From an uncultured Roseburia sp. (GTDB taxonomy: Bacteria > Bacillota > Clostridia > Lachnospirales > Lachnospiraceae): a stretch of 64,000 nucleotides of DNA. Both the position numbers and the translations under genes were made by a program. The stretch spans positions 124,001 through 188,000 of the forward strand of contig CANRSX010000003.1 of assembly GCA_947642555.1 (NCBI GenBank), given 5' to 3'. Under the pieces are notes generated by a model. That model worked only from the letters and a program-made list of their open reading frames with translations. It was not told the DNA's origin and searched no databases. Shown piece after piece: positions 55,750 to 64,000 of this stretch; position 1 is the stretch's first letter, and each line of letters starts with the position of its first letter.

Positions 55750-55778
55750 TTGCTTTTGAAGAACAATTTCAATATAAT
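55750..55778 (+). promoter_or_regulatory. Promoter of second ftsH
   Basis: TTGCTT (55750-55755), 17-bp spacer, TATAAT (55773-55778), 68 bp before the start codon. Confidence 0.6.
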
Positions 55779-55845
55779 ATAGGATGTTACGTAAAGATTC
55801 GGATGCCGCCGGCGGCGGAATCTGATTCAGAAAGGATAAAAAACG

Positions 55846-57834
55846 ATGGAGAATCAGGGACCGAATAACGGTTACAATAATAATGGAAATAACGGCGGAG
55901 GAAACGGCGGCGGGGGAAATAAAAACAACCGCAACGGCCAGCTGATCATGGCGTTTATCCTCGTATCGCTGATTGCGCTGTTTGTGATGAGCATGGTGAC
56001 AAACCAGTTCAGCCAGATGAGCACGCAGGAGGTTTCTTATTCCGAGTTCCTCGACATGGTAAAGGGCGAGGGCAAATGGGAAGGCCGGAGCGTGGAGTCG
56101 GTGGAGATCAGCTCCTACCAGATTGATATCACCATGGATTCCGATGGAAGCTCGCCGTACGAGATCACCTATTACTGCGGGCGCGTGGCGGATGAGGATA
56201 TGATTCCCCTGTTAAAAGAGCACGGCGTGGAGATCTTCGGGGTGATTCCGGACAATACCGCCACCTGGATTTACAGTATTTTAAGCTACCTGATTCCGCT
56301 TGCGCTGATCTGGATCGTGCTCGGCATCGTGATGCGCAGAATGGGCGGCGGTGCGATGGGCGTGGGAAAGAGCACCGCGAAGGTATATGTGGAAAAGCAG
56401 ACCGGCGTGACGTTTAAGGATGTGGCCGGACAGGATGAGGCGAAGGAATCCTTACAGGAGGTTGTGGACTTCCTGCACAATCCCAAGCGTTACCGGGATA
56501 TCGGGGCGAAGCTGCCGAAGGGCGCGCTTCTGGTCGGCCCTCCCGGAACCGGTAAGACGCTGCTGGCAAAGGCGGTCGCGGGCGAGGCGAAGGTTCCGTT
56601 TTTCTCGCTGGCCGGATCGGATTTTGTGGAGATGTTTGTCGGCGTCGGGGCGTCCCGTGTGCGCGACCTGTTTAAGGAGGCGCAGAAGCAGGCGCCGTGT
56701 ATTATCTTTATTGATGAGATCGACGCGATCGGTAAGAGCCGCGACACCCGTTATGGCGGCAACGACGAGCGCGAGCAGACGTTAAACCAGCTGCTTGCGG
56801 AGATGGACGGATTTGACACCTCGAAGGGACTGCTGATCTTAGCGGCGACAAACCGGCCGGAGGTGCTCGATAAGGCGCTCCTGCGACCGGGACGCTTTGA
56901 CCGGCGGATCATTGTGGATAAGCCGGACCTAAAAGGGCGTCTTGAGACCTTAAAGGTGCACTCAAAGGATGTGCTGATGGATGAGACCGTGGATCTGGAC
57001 GCGCTTGCGCTCGCGACGGCCGGTCTGGTCGGTTCGGACCTCGCGAATATGATCAATGAGGCCGCGATCAATGCGGTCAAGAACGGCAGAAAATTTGTCA
57101 ATCAGTCCGATCTGTTTGACGCGTTTGAGCTTGTGGCTGTGGGAGGCAAGGAGAAGAAGGACCGCATCATGAGCGACAAGGAGCGCAAGATCGTGGCTTA
57201 TCACGAGATCGGGCACGCGATGGTGACCGCGCTGCAGAAGAACACCGAGCCGGTGCAGAAGATCACGATTGTGCCGCGGACGATGGGAGCGCTCGGCTAT
57301 ACGCTTCAGACGCCGGAGGAGGAGAAGTTCTTACAGACGAAGGAGGAGCTGCTCGCAAAGATCACGACCTATATGGCGGGGCGCGCGGCGGAGGTGCTGG
57401 TCTTTGATTCCGCGACAAGCGGCGCTGCCAATGATATCGAGCACGCGACCGCAATCGCCCGCGCGATGGTGACCCAGTACGGGATGTCGGAGAAGTTCGG
57501 GATGATGTGCTTAGCGACCGTGGAGAACCAGTATCTGGATAACCGTGCCGGACTGATCTGCGGCGAGGATACGGCGGCTCAGATTGACAAGGAAGTGCTT
57601 TCCATCATCAATCATTCCTACGACGAGGCGATGGAGCTGCTGACGGAGAACCGCGATGTGCTCGACCATCTCTCCGGGTATCTGTATGAGCATGAGACGA
57701 TCACCGGAAAAGAATTTATGAAGATCTTCCGAGAGCTCAAGGGAATACCGGAGCCGGAGGAGGAAGAGGACAGGAAAACATTTTTCGAACAGGCGGAGGA
57801 GGCGCGTCAGACGCTGGCGGGCCAGAATATGTGA
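55846..57834 (+). CDS. ftsH: ATP-dependent zinc metalloprotease FtsH (copy 2)
   Basis: 662-residue paralogue of the FtsH at 32233. The N-terminus is an unusual Asn/Gly-rich tract (about residues 1-30) before the first transmembrane helix (about 32-52); the second helix is at about 140-162. Walker A GPPGTGKT is at 231-238, Walker [11 protein letters not shown] follows, and the zinc motif is HEIGH at 453-457. An acidic C-terminal tail is present. The stop overlaps uvrC by one base, so the two are coupled. Substrate differences between the copies cannot be read from the sequence. Confidence 0.95.
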   Translation: MENQGPNNGYNNNGNNGGGNGGGGNKNNRNGQLIMAFILVSLIALFVMSMVTNQFSQMSTQEVSYSEFLDMVKGEGKWEGRSVESVEISSYQIDITMDSDGSSPYEITYYCGRVADEDMIPLLKEHGVEIFGVIPDNTATWIYSILSYLIPLALIWIVLGIVMRRMGGGAMGVGKSTAKVYVEKQTGVTFKDVAGQDEAKESLQEVVDFLHNPKRYRDIGAKLPKGALLVGPPGTGKTLLAKAVAGEAKVPFFSLAGSDFVEMFVGVGASRVRDLFKEAQKQAPCIIFIDEIDAIGKSRDTRYGGNDEREQTLNQLLAEMDGFDTSKGLLILAATNRPEVLDKALLRPGRFDRRIIVDKPDLKGRLETLKVHSKDVLMDETVDLDALALATAGLVGSDLANMINEAAINAVKNGRKFVNQSDLFDAFELVAVGGKEKKDRIMSDKERKIVAYHEIGHAMVTALQKNTEPVQKITIVPRTMGALGYTLQTPEEEKFLQTKEELLAKITTYMAGRAAEVLVFDSATSGAANDIEHATAIARAMVTQYGMSEKFGMMCLATVENQYLDNRAGLICGEDTAAQIDKEVLSIINHSYDEAMELLTENRDVLDHLSGYLYEHETITGKEFMKIFRELKGIPEPEEEEDRKTFFEQAEEARQTLAGQNM

Positions 57835-59732
57835 TGTTTGATGTTGCAGAGGAATTAAAAAAACTCCCGGATCAGCCGGGAGTTTATATTATGCATGATG
57901 TGCGGGATGCGATTATCTATGTCGGGAAGGCGGTCAGCTTAAGAAAGCGCGTGCACCAGTATTTTCAGCCGAGCCATGACGAGGGGATCAAAAAAGCGCA
58001 GATGGTCAGGAATATCGAGCGGTTTGAGTATATTATCACGGATTCCGAACTCGAGGCGCTGGTGTTAGAGTGCAATCTGATCAAGGAGCACCGGCCCAAA
58101 TATAATACGCTGCTGCGGGATGACAAGACCTATCCCTATATCCGGGTGACTCTCGGGGAGGATTTTCCGAGGGTCCTCTTTTCGCGTCAGCAGAAAAAAG
58201 ACAAATCCCGGTATTTCGGGCCGTATACGAGCGCGGGTGCCGTGCGGGATACCATCGAGCTCGTCAATAAGATTTATCAGATCCGGACCTGCAGCCGGCA
58301 GCTGCCGCGGGACATCGGGAAGGACCGCCCGTGCTTAAACTATCACATCCATCAGTGCCCGGCGCCCTGTCAGGGTTATATCGGCCGGGAGGAATACCGG
58401 AAGCGCGTGGATGAGGTGATGGAATTTCTGAATGGAAATTACGGGCCGGTGATGCAGTCGCTGGAGCAGAAAATGAACGAGGCGTCCGCAAACCTGGAAT
58501 TTGAGAAGGCGATCGAATACCGGGAGCTTCTGGGCAGTGTAAAGCAGATCGCGCAGAAGCAGAAGGTCACGCACACGGACGGGGAGGACAAGGATATTAT
58601 CGCGCTGGCGGCGGACGAGCAGGACGCGGTGGTTCAGGTGTTCTTCATCCGGGACGGCAAGCTGATCGGAAGGGATCATTTTTACGTGAGGATCGGAACG
58701 GAGGACACGAAGGAACAAATTATATCTACATTTATCAAACAGTTTTATTCCGGGACGCCGTTTGTCCCGCGGGAGATCATGCTGCAGGAAGAGATTGCGG
58801 AGCACGAGGTGCTGGCGGACTGGCTTTCAGCTAAGAGGGGCGGGAAGGTATATATCCGCGTACCTCAGAAGGGGCTGAAAGAGCGGCTCGTGGAGCTTGC
58901 GCAGAAAAACGCGGAGCTGGTGCTCTCCCAGGACCGCGAGAAGATCAGACGTGAGGAAGGGCGTACAATCGGCGCCTTAAAGGAGCTCGGCGGCCTTCTT
59001 GATATGGAAGGACTGCAGCGGGTGGAGGCGTACGATATCTCAAATACGAACGGATTTGAGACGGTCGGCTCGATGATTGTCTATGAGAAAGGAAAGCCGA
59101 AGCGGAGCGATTACCGGAAGTTTAAGCTAAGGACCGTGAGCGGGCCGGATGACTACGCATCCATGCATGAGGTGCTGACCCGGCGCTTCACCCACGGCAT
59201 GAAGGAGATGAAGGAGCGGGAGGAGAGACATCTGCCGCAGGAATACGGGAGCTTTACCCGTTTCCCGGATCTGATCATGATGGACGGCGGCCGCGGCCAG
59301 GTCAATATCGCGCTGAAGGTGTTAGAGGAATTAAAGCTTGCGATTCCGGTCTGCGGTATGGTGAAGGATGATAATCACCGCACCAGAGGGTTATACTATC
59401 AGAATGTGGAGATCCCGATCGACAGAAACAGCGAGGCGTTTAAGCTGATCACCCGGATTCAGGATGAGGCGCACCGGTTCGCGATCGAATATCACCGTTC
59501 GCTGCGCGGCAGAGAGCAGGTGCATTCCGTGCTCGACGACATTCCCGGAATCGGACCGGCCAGGAGAAAGGCGCTCATGAAAAAATATCAGTCGCTCGAT
59601 GCGATCCGCGCCGCGTCCAGGGAGGACCTCGCAGCCACGGATGCGATGAACGAACAGGCGGCGGAAGCGGTGTACCGGTTTTTTCGAAAGACGCAGGAAG
59701 AATCTCCCGGATCGGTTGAAGAAGGGGACTGA
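57834..59732 (+). CDS. uvrC: Excinuclease ABC subunit C
   Basis: Makes both incisions in nucleotide excision repair with UvrA/UvrB. The GIY-YIG nuclease domain starts [19 protein letters not shown] (about residues 15-33), a UVR motif lies near residue 205-240, the RNase H-like endonuclease domain holds [12 protein letters not shown], and a helix-hairpin-helix pair ([15 protein letters not shown]) ends the protein. 632 residues. A GTG at 57831 is in frame, but ATG 57834 overlaps the ftsH stop (TGATG) and is the likely start. hprK, M18 peptidase, murB and rapZ follow. Confidence 0.95.
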   Translation: MFDVAEELKKLPDQPGVYIMHDVRDAIIYVGKAVSLRKRVHQYFQPSHDEGIKKAQMVRNIERFEYIITDSELEALVLECNLIKEHRPKYNTLLRDDKTYPYIRVTLGEDFPRVLFSRQQKKDKSRYFGPYTSAGAVRDTIELVNKIYQIRTCSRQLPRDIGKDRPCLNYHIHQCPAPCQGYIGREEYRKRVDEVMEFLNGNYGPVMQSLEQKMNEASANLEFEKAIEYRELLGSVKQIAQKQKVTHTDGEDKDIIALAADEQDAVVQVFFIRDGKLIGRDHFYVRIGTEDTKEQIISTFIKQFYSGTPFVPREIMLQEEIAEHEVLADWLSAKRGGKVYIRVPQKGLKERLVELAQKNAELVLSQDREKIRREEGRTIGALKELGGLLDMEGLQRVEAYDISNTNGFETVGSMIVYEKGKPKRSDYRKFKLRTVSGPDDYASMHEVLTRRFTHGMKEMKEREERHLPQEYGSFTRFPDLIMMDGGRGQVNIALKVLEELKLAIPVCGMVKDDNHRTRGLYYQNVEIPIDRNSEAFKLITRIQDEAHRFAIEYHRSLRGREQVHSVLDDIPGIGPARRKALMKKYQSLDAIRAASREDLAATDAMNEQAAEAVYRFFRKTQEESPGSVEEGD

Positions 59733-59798
59733 TCGTGCTATACTATCCTAAGTGAGAAGCAGTGGCACAGACACCGGAGTGGGAAGAAGGAGCAGAAC

Positions 59799-60746
59799 AT
59801 GAACAATATGAACGGGGTTGGGGTGGCGAAGATCGCGCAGATTATGGATCTGTACAATTTTCTGCCGGACATGGAGTTAAAGGGCCATCGGATTATGGTG
59901 AGCGACGTGAACCGTCCGGCGCTGCAGTTAAGCGGGTATTTCGAGCACTTTGAGCGCTCCCGCGTCCAGATCATCGGGACGGTGGAATATACCTACCTGC
60001 AGCATCTGGAAGAGCAGAAAAAGCAGGAGATTTACCGTGAGTTTCTGGAATACGATGTGCCGTGCGTGATTTTCTGCCGTGATTTCCAGCCGGATCCGGT
60101 TTTTCTGGAGATGGCGGAGGCGAAGGAGCTCCCGGTCTTTGGGACAAAACGCAGCACCTCGGAATTTATGGCGGAGCTGATCTACTGCTTAAGCGAGTAC
60201 CTGGCGCCGTCCATCACGATACACGGCGTGCTCGTGGACGTTTACGGCGAGGGGCTTCTGATCATGGGAGAGAGCGGGATCGGCAAGAGCGAGGCCGCTC
60301 TCGAGCTGGTGCGCCGCGGACACCGCCTGGTGACGGACGACGTGGTCGAGATCCGCAAGGTCAACGAGCATACGCTGATGGGGACTTCGCCGGATATCAC
60401 GCGTTATTTTATCGAGCTGCGCGGAATCGGCATCATTGACGTCAAGAATCTGTTCGGCGTTGAGAGCGTGAAGGAAAAGCAGCAGATCGACCTGGTGATC
60501 AAGCTGGAGGACTGGAAGAAGGACAACGAATATGACCGCCTCGGACTGGAGGAAGAATTTACGGAGTTCCTCGGCAACAAGGTGGTGTGCCATTCCCTTC
60601 CGATCCGTCCGGGGAGAAATCTGGCGGTGATCTGCGAGGCGGCGGCCGTCAACCACAGACAGAAAAAGATGGGCTATAACGCGGCCCAGGAGCTCTACCG
60701 GCGCGTGCAGGAGAATCTGACCAGAAAGCCGGATGAGGACGAGTGA
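59799..60746 (+). CDS. hprK: HPr kinase/phosphorylase
   Basis: Phosphorylates and dephosphorylates Ser46 of HPr to control carbon catabolite repression in Firmicutes. The N-terminal domain is followed by the kinase domain with GESGIGKSEAALELVRRGH, the Walker A loop, and the HPrK signature IELRGIGIIDVKNLFG. 315 residues is normal. AAGGAG lies before ATG 59799. The uvrC-hprK-murB-rapZ neighbourhood is common in clostridia. Confidence 0.96.
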   Translation: MNNMNGVGVAKIAQIMDLYNFLPDMELKGHRIMVSDVNRPALQLSGYFEHFERSRVQIIGTVEYTYLQHLEEQKKQEIYREFLEYDVPCVIFCRDFQPDPVFLEMAEAKELPVFGTKRSTSEFMAELIYCLSEYLAPSITIHGVLVDVYGEGLLIMGESGIGKSEAALELVRRGHRLVTDDVVEIRKVNEHTLMGTSPDITRYFIELRGIGIIDVKNLFGVESVKEKQQIDLVIKLEDWKKDNEYDRLGLEEEFTEFLGNKVVCHSLPIRPGRNLAVICEAAAVNHRQKKMGYNAAQELYRRVQENLTRKPDEDE

Positions 60747-60815
60747 CAGAAAAGTTAATTTTACTTTTAATAAACAAATATCAGAAAGAAAGCCGAACAT
60801 AAGGAGGAGCTGAAA

Positions 60816-62243
60816 ATGGAAAGAAAGAATGCATGGGAAAAGTACCCGGAGGGCAAGAAAAGAGACGCTGTGTATGAGTTTGCGGAGGATTACCGCAAAT
60901 TCCTCTCGGAGTGCAAGACAGAGCGCGAATGCGTGACCGGGCTGATCAGAGAAGCGGCGCGGGCCGGATTTAAGAATCTGGACGAGATGATTGAGAAGGG
61001 AACGGAGCTGAAAGCCGGCGACCGTGTGTATGCGAACAACAGGGGCAAGGCGCTTGCGCTTTTTGTCATCGGGAAAAAGGGCTTTTCACGCGGGATGAAC
61101 ATCCTCGGGGCGCACATCGATTCCCCGCGGCTGGATATAAAGCAGGATCCGCTGTATGAGGATACGGATTTCGCGATGCTTGACACCCATTATTACGGAG
61201 GGATCAAGAAATACCAGTGGGTGGCGATTCCGCTGGCGCTGCACGGCGTGATCGCGAAGAAGGACGGCACAATCGTGCCGGTAAATATCGGCGATAAGCC
61301 GGGAGATCCGGTATTTGGCGTGAGCGATCTTCTGGTTCACCTCTCAGGGGAGCAGATGGAGAAAAAGGCGTCAAAGGTCATTGAGGGCGAGAACTTAGAT
61401 CTTCTGATCGGAAGCATCCCGGAATATAAGGATAAGAAAGACGACAAGGAGAAAAAGGAAGAGAAAAAAGAGGAAGTTCGCGAGAAAGTAAAAGCAAATA
61501 TCATGAAAATCCTGGAAAAGGAATATGGTATAGAGGAAGAGGATTTCCTGTCCGCGGAGATCGAGGTGGTGCCGGCGGGAGAGGCGCGCGATTATGGATT
61601 TGACCGCAGCATGGTGATGGGCTACGGGCATGATGACAGGGTGTGTGCCTATTCGTCCTTCCGGGCAATGTTCGAGATAAAGAAGCCGTCGCTGACAAGC
61701 GTCTGCCTGCTTGTGGATAAGGAGGAGATCGGCAGCGTCGGTGCGAGCGGAATGGAGTCCCGCTTCTTTGAGAATACGGTTGCGGAGCTGATGAATCTGA
61801 CGGGAGAGTATTCCGAGCTCGCGCTGCGGCGTGCGCTGAAGAACTCAAGCGTGCTCTCCTCCGATGTATCGGCGGCGTTTGACCCGAATTTCCCGTCCGT
61901 GATGACAAAGAACAACGCGGCATATTTCGGAAGAGGGCTCGTGTTTAACAAATATACGGGCTCGCGCGGAAAAGGCGGCTCGAATGACGCGGACGCGGAG
62001 TACATTGCGGCGCTGCGCAGGATCATGGACAAGAACGAAGTCGCCTTCCAGACGGCGGAGCTCGGCCGGGTCGACCAGGGCGGCGGCGGAACCATCGCGT
62101 ATATCCTTGCCAATTACGGGATGCGCGTGATCGATAGCGGCGTGGCGGTGCTCAATATGCATGCGCCGTGGGAGATCATCAGCAAGGTGGATCTGTATGA
62201 GGCGTATCGCGGCTATATCGCGTTCTTAAAAGAGCAGTCATAA
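60816..62243 (+). CDS. M18 aminopeptidase
   Basis: 475-residue metallo-aminopeptidase of the aspartyl aminopeptidase family. GAHIDSPRLDIK provides a metal-binding histidine and aspartate, VDKEEIGSVGASGM holds the catalytic glutamates, and MGYGHDDRVCAYSS and the C-terminal NMHAPWEIISKVD supply further ligands. A Lys/Glu-rich insertion (about residues 205-235) is a low-complexity linker. AAGGAGGAG precedes the ATG. Probably cytoplasmic, acting in peptide turnover. Confidence 0.9.
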   Translation: MERKNAWEKYPEGKKRDAVYEFAEDYRKFLSECKTERECVTGLIREAARAGFKNLDEMIEKGTELKAGDRVYANNRGKALALFVIGKKGFSRGMNILGAHIDSPRLDIKQDPLYEDTDFAMLDTHYYGGIKKYQWVAIPLALHGVIAKKDGTIVPVNIGDKPGDPVFGVSDLLVHLSGEQMEKKASKVIEGENLDLLIGSIPEYKDKKDDKEKKEEKKEEVREKVKANIMKILEKEYGIEEEDFLSAEIEVVPAGEARDYGFDRSMVMGYGHDDRVCAYSSFRAMFEIKKPSLTSVCLLVDKEEIGSVGASGMESRFFENTVAELMNLTGEYSELALRRALKNSSVLSSDVSAAFDPNFPSVMTKNNAAYFGRGLVFNKYTGSRGKGGSNDADAEYIAALRRIMDKNEVAFQTAELGRVDQGGGGTIAYILANYGMRVIDSGVAVLNMHAPWEIISKVDLYEAYRGYIAFLKEQS

Positions 62244-62263
62244 AAATCAGGGGAAAGGGTGCC

Positions 62264-63172
62264 ATGGATCAGAAGCTTGTGGAGGAATTGCAGCATATCG
62301 TGGGGGAGGAGGCCGTAAGCCTGTCGGAGCCGATGAGCCGTCATACGACATTTGGCGTCGGGGGACCGGCGGACGTTATGATATGGCCGGACGAACAGCA
62401 GCTTGCGTCTGTGCTGCAGCTCTTAAAACAGCGCGAGGTGCCCTTTTATATTGTAGGAAACGGCAGCAATCTTCTGGTGGGCGACGGCGGGATCCGCGGG
62501 GTCGTGATCGGGATGCGGCGCGGGCATGCCTCCATCTTTGTCGAAGGGGAGCGTCTGACGGTACAGGCCGGCGTGCTTTTGCCTGCGGCCGCGCAGACCG
62601 CCGCCGAGCATGGGCTGACAGGGCTTGAATTTGCGGCCGGGATTCCGGGGACGCTCGGCGGAGCGATCGTGATGAACGCCGGCGCCTACGGCGGAGAGAT
62701 GAAGGATGTGACGGAATCGGTCCGCGTGCTGGACACCTGCGGGACGGCAAAAAGAATTCCATGCGAAGCGCTTATGCTGGGCTACCGCACCAGCTCGATC
62801 GCCCGGATGGGCTGCCTTGTCACGGAGGTCTGTCTGCGGCTTGAGAAGGGGGATCCGGAAGCGATCCGCGCCCGGATCGAGGAGCTTGCAAAAAAGCGCC
62901 GGGAAAAGCAGCCGTTAGAGTACCCGAGCGCAGGGAGTACGTTTAAGAGGCCGGAGGGATATTTTGCCGGCAAGCTGATCATGGACGCCGGCCTGCGGGG
63001 ATACCGGGTCGGCGGGGCGCAGGTGTCGGAAAAACACTGCGGCTTTGTGATCAACCGCGGAGGCGCGACGGCGCGGGACATCCGCACGCTGATGGAGGAG
63101 GTGTCGGCGGAGGTAGAGAGACAGTCCGGCGTCCGGTTAGAGCCGGAGGTCCGTCTGATCGGTGAGTTTTAA
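62264..63172 (+). CDS. murB: UDP-N-acetylmuramate dehydrogenase MurB
   Basis: FAD- and NADPH-dependent enzyme that reduces the enolpyruvyl product of MurA to UDP-MurNAc. HTTFGVGGPADVM, GNGSNLLVGDGG and GIPGTLGGAIVMNAGAYGGE are FAD-binding motifs; YPSAGSTFKRPEGYFAGKLI contains the catalytic serine and the type II MurB signature. 302 residues. The gene begins 20 bp after the aminopeptidase, followed by rapZ 43 bp downstream. Confidence 0.96.
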   Translation: MDQKLVEELQHIVGEEAVSLSEPMSRHTTFGVGGPADVMIWPDEQQLASVLQLLKQREVPFYIVGNGSNLLVGDGGIRGVVIGMRRGHASIFVEGERLTVQAGVLLPAAAQTAAEHGLTGLEFAAGIPGTLGGAIVMNAGAYGGEMKDVTESVRVLDTCGTAKRIPCEALMLGYRTSSIARMGCLVTEVCLRLEKGDPEAIRARIEELAKKRREKQPLEYPSAGSTFKRPEGYFAGKLIMDAGLRGYRVGGAQVSEKHCGFVINRGGATARDIRTLMEEVSAEVERQSGVRLEPEVRLIGEF

Positions 63173-63215
63173 GCAGAGGCGATGAGGCATCGGAACAGGG
63201 GTAACGGGGGGAGCT

Positions 63216-64000
63216 ATGAAATTTGTGATACTGACCGGCATGTCCGGAGCAGGAAAAAGTACGGCGATCAAAATGATGGAGGACATCGGGTTTTACTGCG
63301 TGGACAATCTTCCGATTCCGCTTCTGGAAAAATTTGTCGAGCTCTGCGGCCTGCAGCAGAACGGGGAGCTGCAGAAGGTGGCGGTCGGCATCGATATCCG
63401 CAGCGGACAGGCGTTGGGAGAGCTGCGCGACGTCCTCTCGATTGTGCGCGGAAACGGCGTCAGCTATGAGATCCTTTATCTGGATGCGGACGACGCTGTG
63501 CTGGTAAAGCGCTATAAGGAGACGCGCCGCAATCATCCGCTTGCGAGCGGGGAGCGCGTGGACAAGGGGATCGCGGAGGAGAGGAGACGTCTCTCCTTTT
63601 TAAAACAGCAGGCGGATTATATTATCGATACCAGTCGTCTGCTCACAAGAGAGCTGAAAGCGGAGATCGACAAAATTTTTGTACAGAATCAGGACTACAA
63701 AAACCTGTTTATCACCGTGCTGTCATTTGGATTTAAATACGGGATCCCGGCGGATTCCGACCTGGTATTTGACGTGCGCTTCCTGCCAAACCCGTATTAT
63801 GTGGAAGGGCTGCGGGCAAAGACGGGAAATGACAGGGAGATTCAGGATTATGTGCTCCAGTTTCCGGAAGCACATGAATTTTTAAACCGGCTGGACGATA
63901 TGTTAAAGTTTCTGATCCCGAATTATATCGCGGAGGGAAAGAACCAGCTGGTCATATCGGTCGGCTGTACCGGGGGCAAGCACCGCTCGGTGACGCTGGC
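63216..64000 (+). CDS. rapZ: RapZ-family RNase adapter/nucleotide-binding protein (3' end cut)
   Basis: The gene starts at ATG 63216 and runs off the window after 261 codons of an expected about 290. The Walker A loop is LTGMSGAGKSTAIKMMEDIG at residues 5-24, followed by YCVDNLPIPLLEKFVE. The C-terminal part holds DVRFLPNPYYVEGLRAKTG and SVGCTGGKHRSV, the RapZ/YvcJ signature. In Bacillus yvcJ precedes yvcK and whiA. Only the E. coli relative has a proven sRNA-decay adapter role; in Firmicutes it is a GTPase-like protein with an unclear job. Confidence 0.93.
   Translation, partial: MKFVILTGMSGAGKSTAIKMMEDIGFYCVDNLPIPLLEKFVELCGLQQNGELQKVAVGIDIRSGQALGELRDVLSIVRGNGVSYEILYLDADDAVLVKRYKETRRNHPLASGERVDKGIAEERRRLSFLKQQADYIIDTSRLLTRELKAEIDKIFVQNQDYKNLFITVLSFGFKYGIPADSDLVFDVRFLPNPYYVEGLRAKTGNDREIQDYVLQFPEAHEFLNRLDDMLKFLIPNYIAEGKNQLVISVGCTGGKHRSVTL

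Overview
The window looks like a chromosomal segment of an endospore-forming, low-to-mid GC clostridial Firmicute, most probably a member of the Lachnospiraceae. The evidence is the sporulation set (spoVG, yabP, yabQ, spoIIE, a CotS-type kinase), glgC/glgD pairing, archaeal-type ProRS, HPr kinase, RapZ, small DUF4250 and DUF6472-like proteins, TTGACA/TATAAT promoters and strong AGGAGG ribosome binding sites. No prophage, IS element, CRISPR array or rRNA was seen. Assignment to family is inference from gene content, not from a search.

Layout. 1-4.4 kb: a DnaA-box-like cluster at the left edge, murC (minus), then glgC-glgD and spoVG. 4.5-16 kb: an N-terminal-only GlmU, pth, mfd, a PrsA-like lipoprotein, shikimate kinase, a LysM/G5/M23 envelope protein, murA, and metK behind a SAM-I riboswitch, followed by a structured repeat-like element. 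16-26 kb: a two-component system, RluA-type pseudouridine synthase, proS, cca, a CotS-like kinase, a PEGA lipoprotein and phosphohexomutase. 26-34 kb: hup, rqcP, yabP, yabQ, divIC, spoIIE, tilS, hpt, ftsH, in the order known from Bacillus subtilis. 34-41 kb: a candidate small RNA, an AraC regulator, a GPH sugar symporter, a TM2 protein, tRNA-Tyr with a structured trailer, a GH30 glycosidase and a chemoreceptor. 41-47 kb: a cation P-type ATPase, a membrane-anchored unknown, tRNA-Phe/tRNA-Gly (minus), two small unknowns and murI. 47-51.2 kb: an orphan transcription unit and a glycerol-3-phosphate oxidation operon (minus) ending in glpP. 51.3-64 kb: a WYL regulator, DUF45 metalloprotease, small unknowns, pyrG (minus), a second ftsH, uvrC, hprK, M18 aminopeptidase, murB and rapZ (cut by the window end).

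How it fits together. Most of the window is housekeeping: peptidoglycan precursor synthesis (murA, murB, murC, murI, partial glmU), translation and tRNA maintenance (pth, tilS, cca, proS, rqcP), DNA repair (mfd, uvrC), glycogen metabolism (glgC, glgD, pgm) and sporulation. The accessory carbohydrate block at 34-39.5 kb and the glp operon are the adaptive parts.

The most interesting signals are non-coding: a 94-nt C-rich candidate sRNA at 34161-34254, an orphan promoter-structure-terminator unit at 47153-47361, a structured trailer joined to tRNA-Tyr at 37829-37921, a 160-bp structured element at 15857-16018, a leader terminator before the glp operon that is a likely GlpP target, and a spoIIE promoter with a 21-bp spacer plus a Spo0A box. 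Among proteins, the loss of the acetyltransferase half of GlmU is the clearest oddity.
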